11,960 nucleotides of DNA from Pseudomonadota bacterium (GCA_030641485.1 DAOWHJ010000097.1:1-11960); one strand, 5' to 3'; numbered from the stretch's first letter, positions 1 through 6,309 are shown. Made by a program: numbers and translations. Notes: generated by a model from the sequence alone, not told the origin.

Positions 1-19
1 AAGTCCGATCTACTGCGCT

Positions 20-81
20 GTTGTGGTTTTTCAGGCACTCGACATACTACATGTATGGTCTCGCGCCTGAAAAACCACAAC
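20..81. repeat. Perfect 17-bp inverted repeat (long hairpin)
   Basis: The arms at 20-36 (gttgtggtttttcaggc) and 65-81 (gcctgaaaaaccacaac) are exactly complementary and enclose a 28-base loop that itself contains catac/gtatg. The structure lies beyond the 3' end of the minus-strand tetR gene and just before the 41-bp repeat unit at 98-138. Neither strand has a T-run directly after the stem, so it is not a standard intrinsic terminator. It may be part of a larger composite repeat that begins outside the window. Confidence 0.75.
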
Positions 82-97
82 ATCTTGTATATCGAAA

Positions 98-138
98 TTT
101 TTACTTAGCCATCCCGTGACTTTTTACGAGGGCATCAA
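98..138 (+). repeat. 41-bp interspersed repeat, copy 1
   Basis: These 41 bases, starting tttttacttagccatcccg and ending acgagggcatcaa, recur without a mismatch at 4835-4875. A diverged inverted copy lies at 6506-6551, and its match to copy 1 extends left to position 93. Copy 1 lies 19 bases past the stop codon of the minus-strand tetR gene. It has no coding potential and is probably a member of a dispersed extragenic repeat family. Confidence 0.85.
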
Positions 139-157
139 GGTTACTTCTCAAACTTTT

Positions 158-859
158 TCAGGGTGTCCTTTCTGTCTCCTGAACCAGACAGAAAGCCTCC
201 ACTATACCGATCAAATGATCGGCAAACTGATCCACTGACACATTTAATTTGCGATATTTCCATCGTTTTAAGTACCACTCCTGCTGTATGCCCTTGATCA
301 TACTGCTGGTCAGTTCATGGTTGCCGGGTTTGAAAACACCCTGTTTTTCGCCCAGTGAAAAAATATCTACAAGGGTTTTGTGGGTGTATTCTTCCATGGC
401 CTTTACCGTCTCAAACTCTGTTGGTTTAAGATTCCTGGCCTCCATGAATGTGAAGTAAAACCAGGGCCGAAACAGCTCGGAGAGAAATATATGGGCTTTG
501 ATTACAGCGCTCAGTTTTTTTCGGGGATTTTCATGGGCTGTCGAGATCTCCTCAAGATTCTTTTTTATAATGGCCCAGCCCTGGGTATGGATAATTCCCA
601 GAAGTTTTTCTTTGCCAGTGAAATAAGCATATAAAGAGCCTAGACTCATGCTGGTTTCTCGACTTAAATCCCGCATACTCATGGCCTGGAAGCCCTTTTT
701 ATAAGAAATACTGAATACTGCGTTAAAGATTTTTTCCAGATTATTTACCGCAGTTTTTTCCTTTTTAATCCGGATACTGTCTCGGTTTTCAAGAAATATA
801 TTTCTCGCAATATCTTCGCTTGAGGAGGCATGATTTTTTTTAAACTCTTCGTAATTCAT
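158..859 (-). CDS. TetR/AcrR-family transcriptional regulator, last gene of the etf/acyl-CoA dehydrogenase operon
   Basis: This 233-residue protein has a TetR-type DNA-binding domain at about residues 42-88, with the helix-turn-helix around 60-80 (SMRDLSRETSMSLGSLYAYF), followed by a helical ligand-binding domain. The N-terminal extension of about 40 residues before the domain is longer than usual and rich in charged residues. Its ATG overlaps the TGA of the acyl-CoA dehydrogenase gene (ATGA), so the two are translationally coupled and this regulator is made from the same mRNA. From its position I infer an acyl-CoA-responsive repressor of the operon, acting on the GAACGTTC palindrome upstream of etfB. 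The family assignment is secure; the ligand and the operator are inferred. Confidence 0.9.
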   Translation of the reverse strand: MNYEEFKKNHASSSEDIARNIFLENRDSIRIKKEKTAVNNLEKIFNAVFSISYKKGFQAMSMRDLSRETSMSLGSLYAYFTGKEKLLGIIHTQGWAIIKKNLEEISTAHENPRKKLSAVIKAHIFLSELFRPWFYFTFMEARNLKPTEFETVKAMEEYTHKTLVDIFSLGEKQGVFKPGNHELTSSMIKGIQQEWYLKRWKYRKLNVSVDQFADHLIGIVEAFCLVQETERTP

Positions 860-2055
860 CCCATTCTCAGTTTTTTTAATATTCGTTTAGCCAGCGAGCT
901 TTTATGGACTTCATCAGCCCCATCGTAAATTCTGGCGGCCCGTTCATGGCGGTAGAAAAAAGCCAGGATGGTATCATCAGTCATGCCTAGTCCGCCGTGA
1001 ACCTGGAGGGCGCGGTCGACAATTTTGTTCATGGTGTTGGCGACCACGAATTTAATTGTGGAGATCGAATCCCGGGCCGCTGCTGCCCCGTTTTTATCGA
1101 TCTGCCAAGCCGAGTTAAGGGTCAAAAGCCTGGCCGCCTGGAGTTCGGCTGCGGATTCAGCAATCCAGTTCTGGATGGTCTGTTGCTGGCCTAAGGTTTT
1201 GCCGTCAGGTGAAATCACCCGTTCATTGGCCCGTTTGCACATGAGATCAAAAGCGCGTTGACAGATTCCGAGCCAGCGCATGCAATGGTGGATTCGACCT
1301 GGGCCTAAACGATCCTGAGCCATGACAAAGCCTTGACCTTCGGTTCCCAGCAGGTTTTCTTGGGGTACCCGGCAAGATTCAAACAAAATCTCCCCGTGAC
1401 TGAAATAATCACTGCCTTCATGGCCCATAACCGGGATATTACGAACCAGATTGAAGCCGGGCGTACTCGTTGGTACAATGATCATGCTGGCTTGACGATA
1501 GGTCGATGCCTCCGGGTTGGTGACCGCCATGGTGATGGCAAAATCAGCTCCGTCTGCTGCCGTAGTATACCATTTGTGACCATTTATCACATAATCGTTG
1601 CCATCTTTGGTTGCTGTGGTCTCCAGCATAACCGGATTTGAGCCCGGCATATCCACCTCGGTCATGGCAAAACAGGATCGAATTTCGCCCCGAACCAGAG
1701 GATTGAGATAGCGCTGCTTCTGTTCTTTAGTGCCATGCTCATGCAAAATTTCAACATTGCCGGCATCGGGGGCCTGGCACCAAAATGTATAATGGCCCAG
1801 GGGAGACCGGCCCAGGGCCTCTGATACCAGACCGTGCTCTAAGAGTGAAAGTCCCATACCGCCGCATTCAACCGGAAAATTGGGTGCCCAGAGCTCCATT
1901 TTTTTTACCATCTCCTGTTTTTCGCGAAGCACCGGCAATAGCTCTTTAAAATCCTTGACTAAAAATTCCGGCTCAAGGGGGATAAGTTCCGCCTCGACAA
2001 ACTCGTTGATCATCTCAACAATGGTCTGAATCCTATCTGAAATTGTAAAATCCAT
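856..2055 (-). CDS. Acyl-CoA dehydrogenase, ACAD10/ACAD11-like
   Basis: This 399-residue cytoplasmic flavoprotein should oxidise an acyl-CoA to the 2,3-enoyl-CoA and pass electrons to the ETF encoded just upstream. Family landmarks are visible: the FAD/substrate motif RSCFAMTEVDMPGSN in the first half, GHKWYTTAADGADFAI, PVMGHEGSDYFSHGE, VHGGLGMTDD, and RIYDGADEVHK at 375-385 near the C-terminus. In medium-chain enzymes the catalytic Glu sits in a YEG motif. Here the equivalent is Asp378 (YDG), as in the ACAD10/ACAD11 subgroup. The length is normal. A ribosome-binding site aggag precedes the ATG. The gene lies between etfA (86-bp gap holding a repeat element) and tetR (ATGA overlap). The acyl substrate cannot be told from sequence. 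Confidence 0.93.
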   Translation of the reverse strand: MDFTISDRIQTIVEMINEFVEAELIPLEPEFLVKDFKELLPVLREKQEMVKKMELWAPNFPVECGGMGLSLLEHGLVSEALGRSPLGHYTFWCQAPDAGNVEILHEHGTKEQKQRYLNPLVRGEIRSCFAMTEVDMPGSNPVMLETTATKDGNDYVINGHKWYTTAADGADFAITMAVTNPEASTYRQASMIIVPTSTPGFNLVRNIPVMGHEGSDYFSHGEILFESCRVPQENLLGTEGQGFVMAQDRLGPGRIHHCMRWLGICQRAFDLMCKRANERVISPDGKTLGQQQTIQNWIAESAAELQAARLLTLNSAWQIDKNGAAAARDSISTIKFVVANTMNKIVDRALQVHGGLGMTDDTILAFFYRHERAARIYDGADEVHKSSLAKRILKKLRMG

Positions 2056-2077
2056 TGGTGTCTCCTGTTTTTTTAAA

Positions 2078-2239
2078 GTTGTAACTATTTAGGAGCCTTC
2101 CTCAACCTATCTCGATGCGGGGACATACCTCCAGGCCGGGCTTAAGCCCGTGACGGGCTGAGCTGTGTCCCCCTCGAAGTGGGCGTAGCAACGTTCGCAC
2201 CATTTGCTGTATCTTTATGGCCGTCACCTGAACAGTTTA
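2078..2239. repeat. Structured MITE/REP-like element, copy A, inside the operon and the 3' end of etfA
   Basis: The ends gttgtaactatttagg (2078-2093) and cctgaacagttta (2227-2239) are imperfect inverted repeats, matching the 13-bp perfect ends of copy B at 6138-6279. Inside are ggggaca (2119-2125) paired with tgtcccc (2166-2172), and a 14-bp palindrome cgggcttaagcccg (2137-2150). The right third (about 2180-2235) is clearly similar to copy B in the same orientation. The stop codon of etfA lies in the central palindrome. The left end lies 22 bp before the dehydrogenase start codon. No transposase is encoded, so any movement would depend on an enzyme in trans. Confidence 0.75.
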
Positions 2240-3302
2240 AAAAAGTTTTTATAAATTCAACAATATCTGCGGTAATACAGACATCTGAATGCCGAAATAT
2301 GGGGGCTTGCGGGTTTTTATTGATGCTTACGACAAAATCGGCATCCTTGATACCTGCCAAATGTTGGGAGGAGCCGGAGATGCCGCAGGCGATATAGAGT
2401 TTAGGCGCAACCGTGGCACCAGTCATGCCGACCTGGTGTTGGTACCCGAGCCAACCCATATCGATCAAGGGTCGGGAGGCTCCTACTGCGGCAGTGGGAA
2501 AGTATTGGGCAAATTTGAAAACAGATTTGAGATCCTCTTTCTCTTTGATACCACGACCGGCCGCAACAATGATATTGGCTTTTTTCAGGGCCTTATTTTC
2601 GCAAGTTTTTCTCACTGTCTCGCGATGCCGGACACGCTCTTTACCACAAGTTTCGGGCGTAAAGGGGCTTTTACGGATATCCACTCGTCCAGGTTTTCCC
2701 TCTTTTTCGAGCATCAGTTTGAAGATTCCGGGCATCAGAGTCAGTACCACCGGTCGGTTAGAGGCTGGGCGAACCACCAGGTTTTGAGTGTTGTTGAATA
2801 CCGGGCGGGAATAGATCAGCCCGTTTTCATCGGAGCGGATACCATTGACTCCAGATATGGCTGCGGCTTTTAAGCCCAAGGCCAGGCCCGGGGCAAAATC
2901 TTGTCCTTGAGAGCTGTGGGCGATCAGGATATGAGAAGGGTTTATTTTTTTGATTAGAGCCTTACAGGTTGTTTTCTTGCTTTTTGACAAGAAAACGTTC
3001 TGATAAGAGTCACTTATTTGCGGGTTTCCCCGCATCAGTTGTTCAAGGCAACAGAGATAGATTTCACTGGTATAGGTTTGAAGTTCCGGAATTTGTAATC
3101 CAATGACATCTATGCCGGTCTGCTTAGCGATCTTTTCAGATAAGGGTGCGGGGTCATTTGCCGGGACAATGATATGGATGGCAGGGGAGAGCTGCTTTAG
3201 GGATGGACTGTTTTTAATCTTATGGGCTGCGGCGACCAGTTCCCAGGTTATCGGCCGAATTTGACCGGCAAAGATTTCCGCGATTACCAGTATCTGTTTC
3301 AT
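2142..3302 (-). CDS. etfA: Electron transfer flavoprotein alpha subunit, with repeat-derived C-terminal tail
   Basis: This is the FAD-binding subunit of ETF, working with EtfB to take electrons from the adjacent acyl-CoA dehydrogenase. From the ATG at 3302 it has 386 residues. The N-terminal domain starts MKQILVIAEIFAGQIRP. The C-terminal FAD domain shows AAGRGI (247-252), VGASRPLIDMGW (273-284), HQVGMTGATVAPKLYIACGI and SINKNPQAPIF (326-336). The ATG overlaps the etfB TGA (ATGA), with aggag just upstream; a longer TTG start at 3326 is less likely. The last 31 residues, from Asn356, are encoded by the inserted repeat element. The normal fold appears to end at about FIKTFL (350-355), where other EtfA proteins stop. 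The tail is hydrophilic and probably disordered. Confidence 0.94.
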   Translation of the reverse strand: MKQILVIAEIFAGQIRPITWELVAAAHKIKNSPSLKQLSPAIHIIVPANDPAPLSEKIAKQTGIDVIGLQIPELQTYTSEIYLCCLEQLMRGNPQISDSYQNVFLSKSKKTTCKALIKKINPSHILIAHSSQGQDFAPGLALGLKAAAISGVNGIRSDENGLIYSRPVFNNTQNLVVRPASNRPVVLTLMPGIFKLMLEKEGKPGRVDIRKSPFTPETCGKERVRHRETVRKTCENKALKKANIIVAAGRGIKEKEDLKSVFKFAQYFPTAAVGASRPLIDMGWLGYQHQVGMTGATVAPKLYIACGISGSSQHLAGIKDADFVVSINKNPQAPIFRHSDVCITADIVEFIKTFLNCSGDGHKDTANGANVATPTSRGTQLSPSRA

Positions 3303-4036
3303 ATAAGATCTTTCTCCTTTAGCCAAACGAATAATTGTTCCGCCTTGTCGGATAAAGATCCTTTCAACACCTGGCCTGACCTGGTTTTTTCAGGTTGTTC
3401 CAGGCCGATGTAGATCTCATTTGTCTCGATTGGTTCAGGGAAAAGATCGGCTTCCTTAAAGATTTTGATCTCTTTTTGGCTGGCGGCCAACATCTTGGAG
3501 AGGCGGGGATACCTGGGAGTATTGATGCCGGCCTGAATGGTCAGTACCGCTGGCATTTGGATTGTCAGACAATCCCTGAAACCATTTTCCAGTTCCCGCT
3601 CAATCTCAATTAGATTGTCATTGGTGGGCAGGCTGGTTTTTATGACACCGGTGGCGCAGGGAAGTCCTAAGATTTTAGCCAGCATCGGGCCGGTTTGACC
3701 CGCCATCATATCCGTCGACATAATTCCGGTCAGAATCAGGTCGTATGGTCTCTTTTTCGCCACTGCCGCCAGTCTCGATGCAGTGATAAAAGACGAAATA
3801 TATTCTGGATCTTCAGTGACAATATGATAGCCCCTGTCGGCACCTAAGCCAAAGGCGCGCCGGATGATCTTTGACGCTTTATCCGGGCCGACCGTGACCA
3901 CGTCTACAGAAACCGACTCCAACAATTGGGCATTAAGTTGGTCTTTTAGGCCAAGTGATTCTTCCAGGGCATGGACGTCAAACCGGTTTGTCTCTCCCTC
4001 ATCGCCCACCTGTTTAATGCAAACCAGAATCTCCAT
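3299..4036 (-). CDS. etfB: Electron transfer flavoprotein beta subunit
   Basis: This is the AMP-binding partner of EtfA. Counted from the ATG at 4036 it has 245 residues. It begins MEILVCIKQV, which is the family's usual N-terminus. It also carries the signature STDMMAGQTGPMLAKILGLP at 107-126 and the conserved segment ELENGFRDCLTIQMPAVLTI at 148-167. An in-frame GTG at 4051 would add MYGTE. Neither start has a strong ribosome-binding site, and I chose the ATG because it fits the family. This is the first gene of the etfB-etfA-dehydrogenase-tetR operon. Its product acts in the cytoplasm, and electrons would go on to an ETF:quinone oxidoreductase not encoded here. Confidence 0.94.
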   Translation of the reverse strand: MEILVCIKQVGDEGETNRFDVHALEESLGLKDQLNAQLLESVSVDVVTVGPDKASKIIRRAFGLGADRGYHIVTEDPEYISSFITASRLAAVAKKRPYDLILTGIMSTDMMAGQTGPMLAKILGLPCATGVIKTSLPTNDNLIEIERELENGFRDCLTIQMPAVLTIQAGINTPRYPRLSKMLAASQKEIKIFKEADLFPEPIETNEIYIGLEQPEKTRSGQVLKGSLSDKAEQLFVWLKEKDLI

Positions 4037-4081
4037 CTCTGTGCCATACACTGGAGTTTAACTTCATGTCAAGAAAAAAAC

Positions 4082-4097
4082 GAACGAACGTTCATAT
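4082..4097. promoter_or_regulatory. Candidate TetR operator upstream of etfB
   Basis: The 8-bp perfect palindrome gaacgttc (4086-4093) is preceded by another gaac half (4082-4085). On the minus strand it reads tatgaacgttcgttcg. Palindromes of this type are common targets of TetR regulators of acyl-CoA metabolism. It lies about 50 bp upstream of the etfB ATG, just downstream of a possible promoter. Binding by the operon's own TetR is inferred from position. Confidence 0.5.
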
Positions 4098-4124
4098 CTT
4101 TTAACATGACTATGATCGGTACAA
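4096..4124 (-). promoter_or_regulatory. Possible promoter of the etfB operon
   Basis: On the minus strand ttgtac (4119-4124) and aaagat (4096-4101) are separated by 17 bases. They would place the start of transcription inside the GAACGTTC palindrome, so a bound repressor would block it. The -10 box is poor. An alternative -35 TTGACA lies at 4067-4072 but would put the transcript start almost at the ATG. Confidence 0.3.
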
Positions 4125-4148
4125 TATATTTTACGACGCCATCAGGCT

Positions 4149-4502
4149 TTAATCCAAGTCAAAAACAATCATCAGATTTTCTTTCAATTTACCAATCATT
4201 CCTTCCGGTAAGCGGCCGATTTTTTTGGTAAGCCTCTGATTATCAATTGCCCGGATCTGATCAATCATGACGTCGCTCTTCTCCCTTAAACCCGAACCTT
4301 CAAGTTCTATATGGAGTCGTAAAATTTCAGATTGCAGTTTGATGTTCGTTGTGAGAGGACAGATTAGGGATGATGGGTGTAAAGCCCGGTTGAGTAAGTT
4401 TGATTGAACAATCAGAACCGGTCTGGTTTTGCCGGGTTCAGTCCCAATTTGCGGATTTAAATCTGCAAGCCAGATTTCAAATTGTTTAACTTTCATATTC
4501 AT
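4149..4502 (-). CDS. MazF/PemK-family mRNA interferase toxin
   Basis: This is a type II toxin expected to cleave single-stranded mRNA at short motifs when its antitoxin is lost. From the ATG at 4502 it has 117 residues. The opening is typical of the family: FEIWLADLNPQIGTEPGKTRPVLIVQSN (residues 8-35, with conserved Arg27) contains the beta-strand that holds the active-site Arg. CPLTTN has the conserved Thr at 51/52, and KSDVMIDQIRAIDNQRL is the family's second signature. Candidate starts are TTG 4511, ATG 4502 and ATG 4496. All overlap the antitoxin stop at 4486-4488, so the pair is translationally coupled. The gene appears intact, and the key residues expected for activity are present. Confidence 0.9.
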   Translation of the reverse strand: MNMKVKQFEIWLADLNPQIGTEPGKTRPVLIVQSNLLNRALHPSSLICPLTTNIKLQSEILRLHIELEGSGLREKSDVMIDQIRAIDNQRLTKKIGRLPEGMIGKLKENLMIVFDLD

Positions 4503-4716
4503 AAATCTCAAACTCTTTTAGAACCGACATTGAATCTTCTTTAACTATCAGAGACTCTTTGCGCAATGTTTGCTCCAGTTTTTTGCGTTTTTGAATTTTG
4601 TTATAGTAATCTACTGCTTCATTGATGTATCGGTTTCGGGGTTGTTTCAACCCGGCAATAATGTCTTCTGTCTCTCCAAAGATAGAATCATCAAGTTTCA
4701 ACGAGATAGTTTTCAT
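4486..4716 (-). CDS. Antitoxin of the MazF pair, ribbon-helix-helix-like
   Basis: This small acidic-tailed protein of 76 residues sits directly upstream of, and overlaps, the mazF-like gene. The N-terminal strand MKTISLKLDD and the two helices at about 11-22 and 27-41 (PRNRYINEAVDYYNK) fit a ribbon-helix-helix DNA-binding domain. The C-terminal half, basic then acidic (residues 42-76), would wrap around the toxin. A strong ribosome-binding site aaggggg lies just upstream of the ATG. Antitoxins of this type repress their own promoter, and two agtatat repeats in the promoter are the likely sites. The protein is diverged, so naming it MazE itself would go too far. Confidence 0.82.
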   Translation of the reverse strand: MKTISLKLDDSIFGETEDIIAGLKQPRNRYINEAVDYYNKIQKRKKLEQTLRKESLIVKEDSMSVLKEFEIYEYES

Positions 4717-4745
4717 TGAAAGACCCCCTTGTAGTAGTCTGTTGA

Positions 4746-4787
4746 AGTATATGTAAATAGTATATCCTAATAGCGCATAAAAATCAA
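4746..4787 (-). promoter_or_regulatory. Promoter and tandem operator of the toxin-antitoxin pair
   Basis: On the minus strand ttgatt (4782-4787) and tatact (4759-4764) are 17 bases apart, matching a housekeeping sigma-factor promoter at nine of twelve positions. The heptamer agtatat occurs at 4746-4752 and 4759-4765, a 13-bp period, and the second copy covers the -10 box. Tandem short sites over the -10 box fit autorepression by a ribbon-helix-helix antitoxin. Confidence 0.6.
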
Positions 4788-4834
4788 GCCAACTTTCTTA
4801 ATAGGAGTCAATTTGGGATGCTGAAAGAGGATCC

Positions 4835-4875
4835 TTTTTACTTAGCCATCCCGTGACTTTTTACGAGGGCATCAA
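4835..4875 (+). repeat. 41-bp interspersed repeat, copy 2
   Basis: This copy is identical over all 41 bases to 98-138. It lies 25 bp past the stop codon of the minus-strand membrane-protein gene, in the same orientation and nearly the same place relative to a gene end as copy 1. The 17-bp hairpin that flanks copy 1 is absent here, and the identity stops sharply at both ends. Confidence 0.85.
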
Positions 4876-4900
4876 AGCTGATTGTCAGATTCTCCGATTT

Positions 4901-5338
4901 TCACTTCTCCAGCCGATTGCGGTTACGCCACAGGTACACCATTAAGAAGGCCCCGAAGCCCATGCAGAAGATGTTGATGAAGATCTCGGCACCCATCTCT
5001 CCGGAGACCTTGAAGTACATGTTATTCCACAGGTTGTAGGCGATGTCAATGAGTCCCAGAAAGAACAAGCCGCCCACCGCCACTAGCCCCCACAGAACCG
5101 CCCACTCCTTGCAGCGCCGCAGACCTTCAGCACAAATCACAGCGCATAGGGCAATCATGGCGTCCGGTGCCGGGAAGTTGCGTTGAAAAATGATGTAGCA
5201 GTCGTCTTGTGTCGCTTGTACTTCACCGCCGGAGAAAAATGAGACCCAGTAGGCGACAATGCCGATCGCCAGTAGATAGAGAAGTCCAATGACGAGGCCC
5301 GCGCCTTTTGGTCGGGTGGTAGTAAGTTTTTGTTCCAT
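4901..5338 (-). CDS. Four-helix membrane protein of unknown function
   Basis: I do not recognise a family. The 145-residue product has a short basic N-terminus (MEQKLTTTRPKGAG) and four hydrophobic stretches at about 13-35, 57-74, 79-103 and 117-137. These predict an inner-membrane protein with both ends in the cytoplasm. The loop at 37-56 (SGGEVQATQDDCYIIFQRNF) would face the periplasm and is the most polar part. A clear ribosome-binding site (aaggggg) precedes the ATG. It lies 47 bp downstream of a tetR gene on the same strand and is probably co-transcribed with it. It may be the regulator's target, but that is inference. Confidence 0.8.
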   Translation of the reverse strand: MEQKLTTTRPKGAGLVIGLLYLLAIGIVAYWVSFFSGGEVQATQDDCYIIFQRNFPAPDAMIALCAVICAEGLRRCKEWAVLWGLVAVGGLFFLGLIDIAYNLWNNMYFKVSGEMGAEIFINIFCMGFGAFLMVYLWRNRNRLEK

Positions 5339-5385
5339 GAGTTCCCCCTTGTAGGAGTTATTGATAGGTTTGCTATCTGTTCAGG

Positions 5386-6003
5386 TTACTCGGTCAGGCG
5401 AGATTGCTGTCGGGAGGGATAGTCTCCTACGTACAGTCTGAGGTAGGCGAGCGCTGCGCGTTTGGCCTCTTTAATCATTCCCGGCACCAGACTTTGATGC
5501 TCAAGGAAAGAGAGAGAAAGTACCGTATCTACGAGCTCTGTGGCGATGAAGAACGTCATGATCCAGTCGCGGCCCGGCGGCAGGACAAAATGTTGTTGAA
5601 ATAGATCCAGCGTGATCTGGGCGTATTTGTGGTCATAGGTGCGTTCAGAGAGGCGAACCTCGGTCGGTATCTTGCCACTGTAGACAAGCTTGGCAAGATC
5701 TGGGTGTGTATCATAGTGATCCACCAGGCGGTCTACGAGCAATTCGAGCAGGTGTTGCCAGCTCCGCACCTCCTGCTGCTCGACAGGTTGTGTCAGTAAA
5801 TTCTCGATATTTGCATTGTTACTTTCGGTCAGGGCGAGGTAGATGGCATTGATGTCGGGGAAGAAGTGGTACGCTGAAGGTCTCGGAACTTCCGCTCGTT
5901 CACAGATGTTGGAAAAACTGATCTCTCCGACCTCCTGTTCGCCCAATAACTGCCGTGCCGCCGCCAGGAGCTTTTCCCGTCTCAGAATCCCGCGCTGCTG
6001 CAT
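5386..6003 (-). CDS. TetR/AcrR-family transcriptional regulator
   Basis: This 205-residue protein has an N-terminal TetR domain at about 8-55. The helix-turn-helix runs roughly 29-48 (SFSNICERAEVPRPSAYHFF), and the tyrosine and phenylalanines after it are typical of the recognition helix end. The remaining 150 residues form the usual helical ligand-binding and dimer domain, with no recognisable ligand signature. A ribosome-binding site gaggggc precedes the ATG closely. It is followed by the membrane-protein gene (47-bp gap) and diverges from the arylsulfatase gene about 0.6 kb away, so it could control either. It is not closely similar to the first TetR protein in the window. Confidence 0.88.
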   Translation of the reverse strand: MQQRGILRREKLLAAARQLLGEQEVGEISFSNICERAEVPRPSAYHFFPDINAIYLALTESNNANIENLLTQPVEQQEVRSWQHLLELLVDRLVDHYDTHPDLAKLVYSGKIPTEVRLSERTYDHKYAQITLDLFQQHFVLPPGRDWIMTFFIATELVDTVLSLSFLEHQSLVPGMIKEAKRAALAYLRLYVGDYPSRQQSRLTE

Positions 6004-6137
6004 GTGCCCCTCATGTGTTTGTCCGTTGCTCGTAAAACTCCAGTGTACCTTATAATATTGTCTTTTTGCTCAATTAGTGTCGTCATCCTCTATGCCATCT
6101 TTTAGATTAATAGTCAACACTTGTTTACTTTAGATAA

Positions 6138-6279
6138 GTTGTAACTATTCAGGCAGTCGGGATTGGGGTCATTGCTGGTACAAGGTGCGTCAGCCCCCCA
6201 GCTTTGACCCCGTTTATGGGAGCGAAGCAATGTTCGTCGCCATTTGTTGTGGCTTTATAGTGGGAACCTGAATAGTTAC
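6138..6279. repeat. Structured MITE/REP-like element, copy B
   Basis: The 13-bp ends gtaactattcagg (6141-6153) and cctgaatagttac (6267-6279) are perfect inverted repeats. Inside, ggggtca (6165-6171) pairs with tgacccc (6205-6211), with further pairing gctgg/ccagc. The pentamer gataa flanks both sides (6133-6137 and 6280-6284) and may be a target duplication. The right third matches copy A at 2078-2239, including agcaa-gttcg and ccatttg-tgt-ctttat blocks. There is no open reading frame of note. Confidence 0.8.
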
Positions 6280-6309
6280 GATAAATTTAAAATAATGAAT
6301 TTGTTATTG

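Noticed and set aside
20..81. Intrinsic terminator for the minus-strand tetR gene.
   Set aside because: The stem is long and perfect, but no T-run follows on the minus strand; the 28-base loop is also atypical.
1333..1641. Plus-strand open frame of 102 codons opposite the acyl-CoA dehydrogenase, and similar frames opposite etfA (2289-2873).
   Set aside because: They are antisense to well-supported genes, lack ribosome-binding sites and show no protein-like motif.
4046..4061. Shared string tacactggagttt near etfB (plus strand) and upstream of the second tetR gene (minus strand), with a shorter match near 6370.
   Set aside because: A 13-base match between two places is expected by chance about once or twice in 12 kb counting both strands, and the orientations relative to the genes differ.
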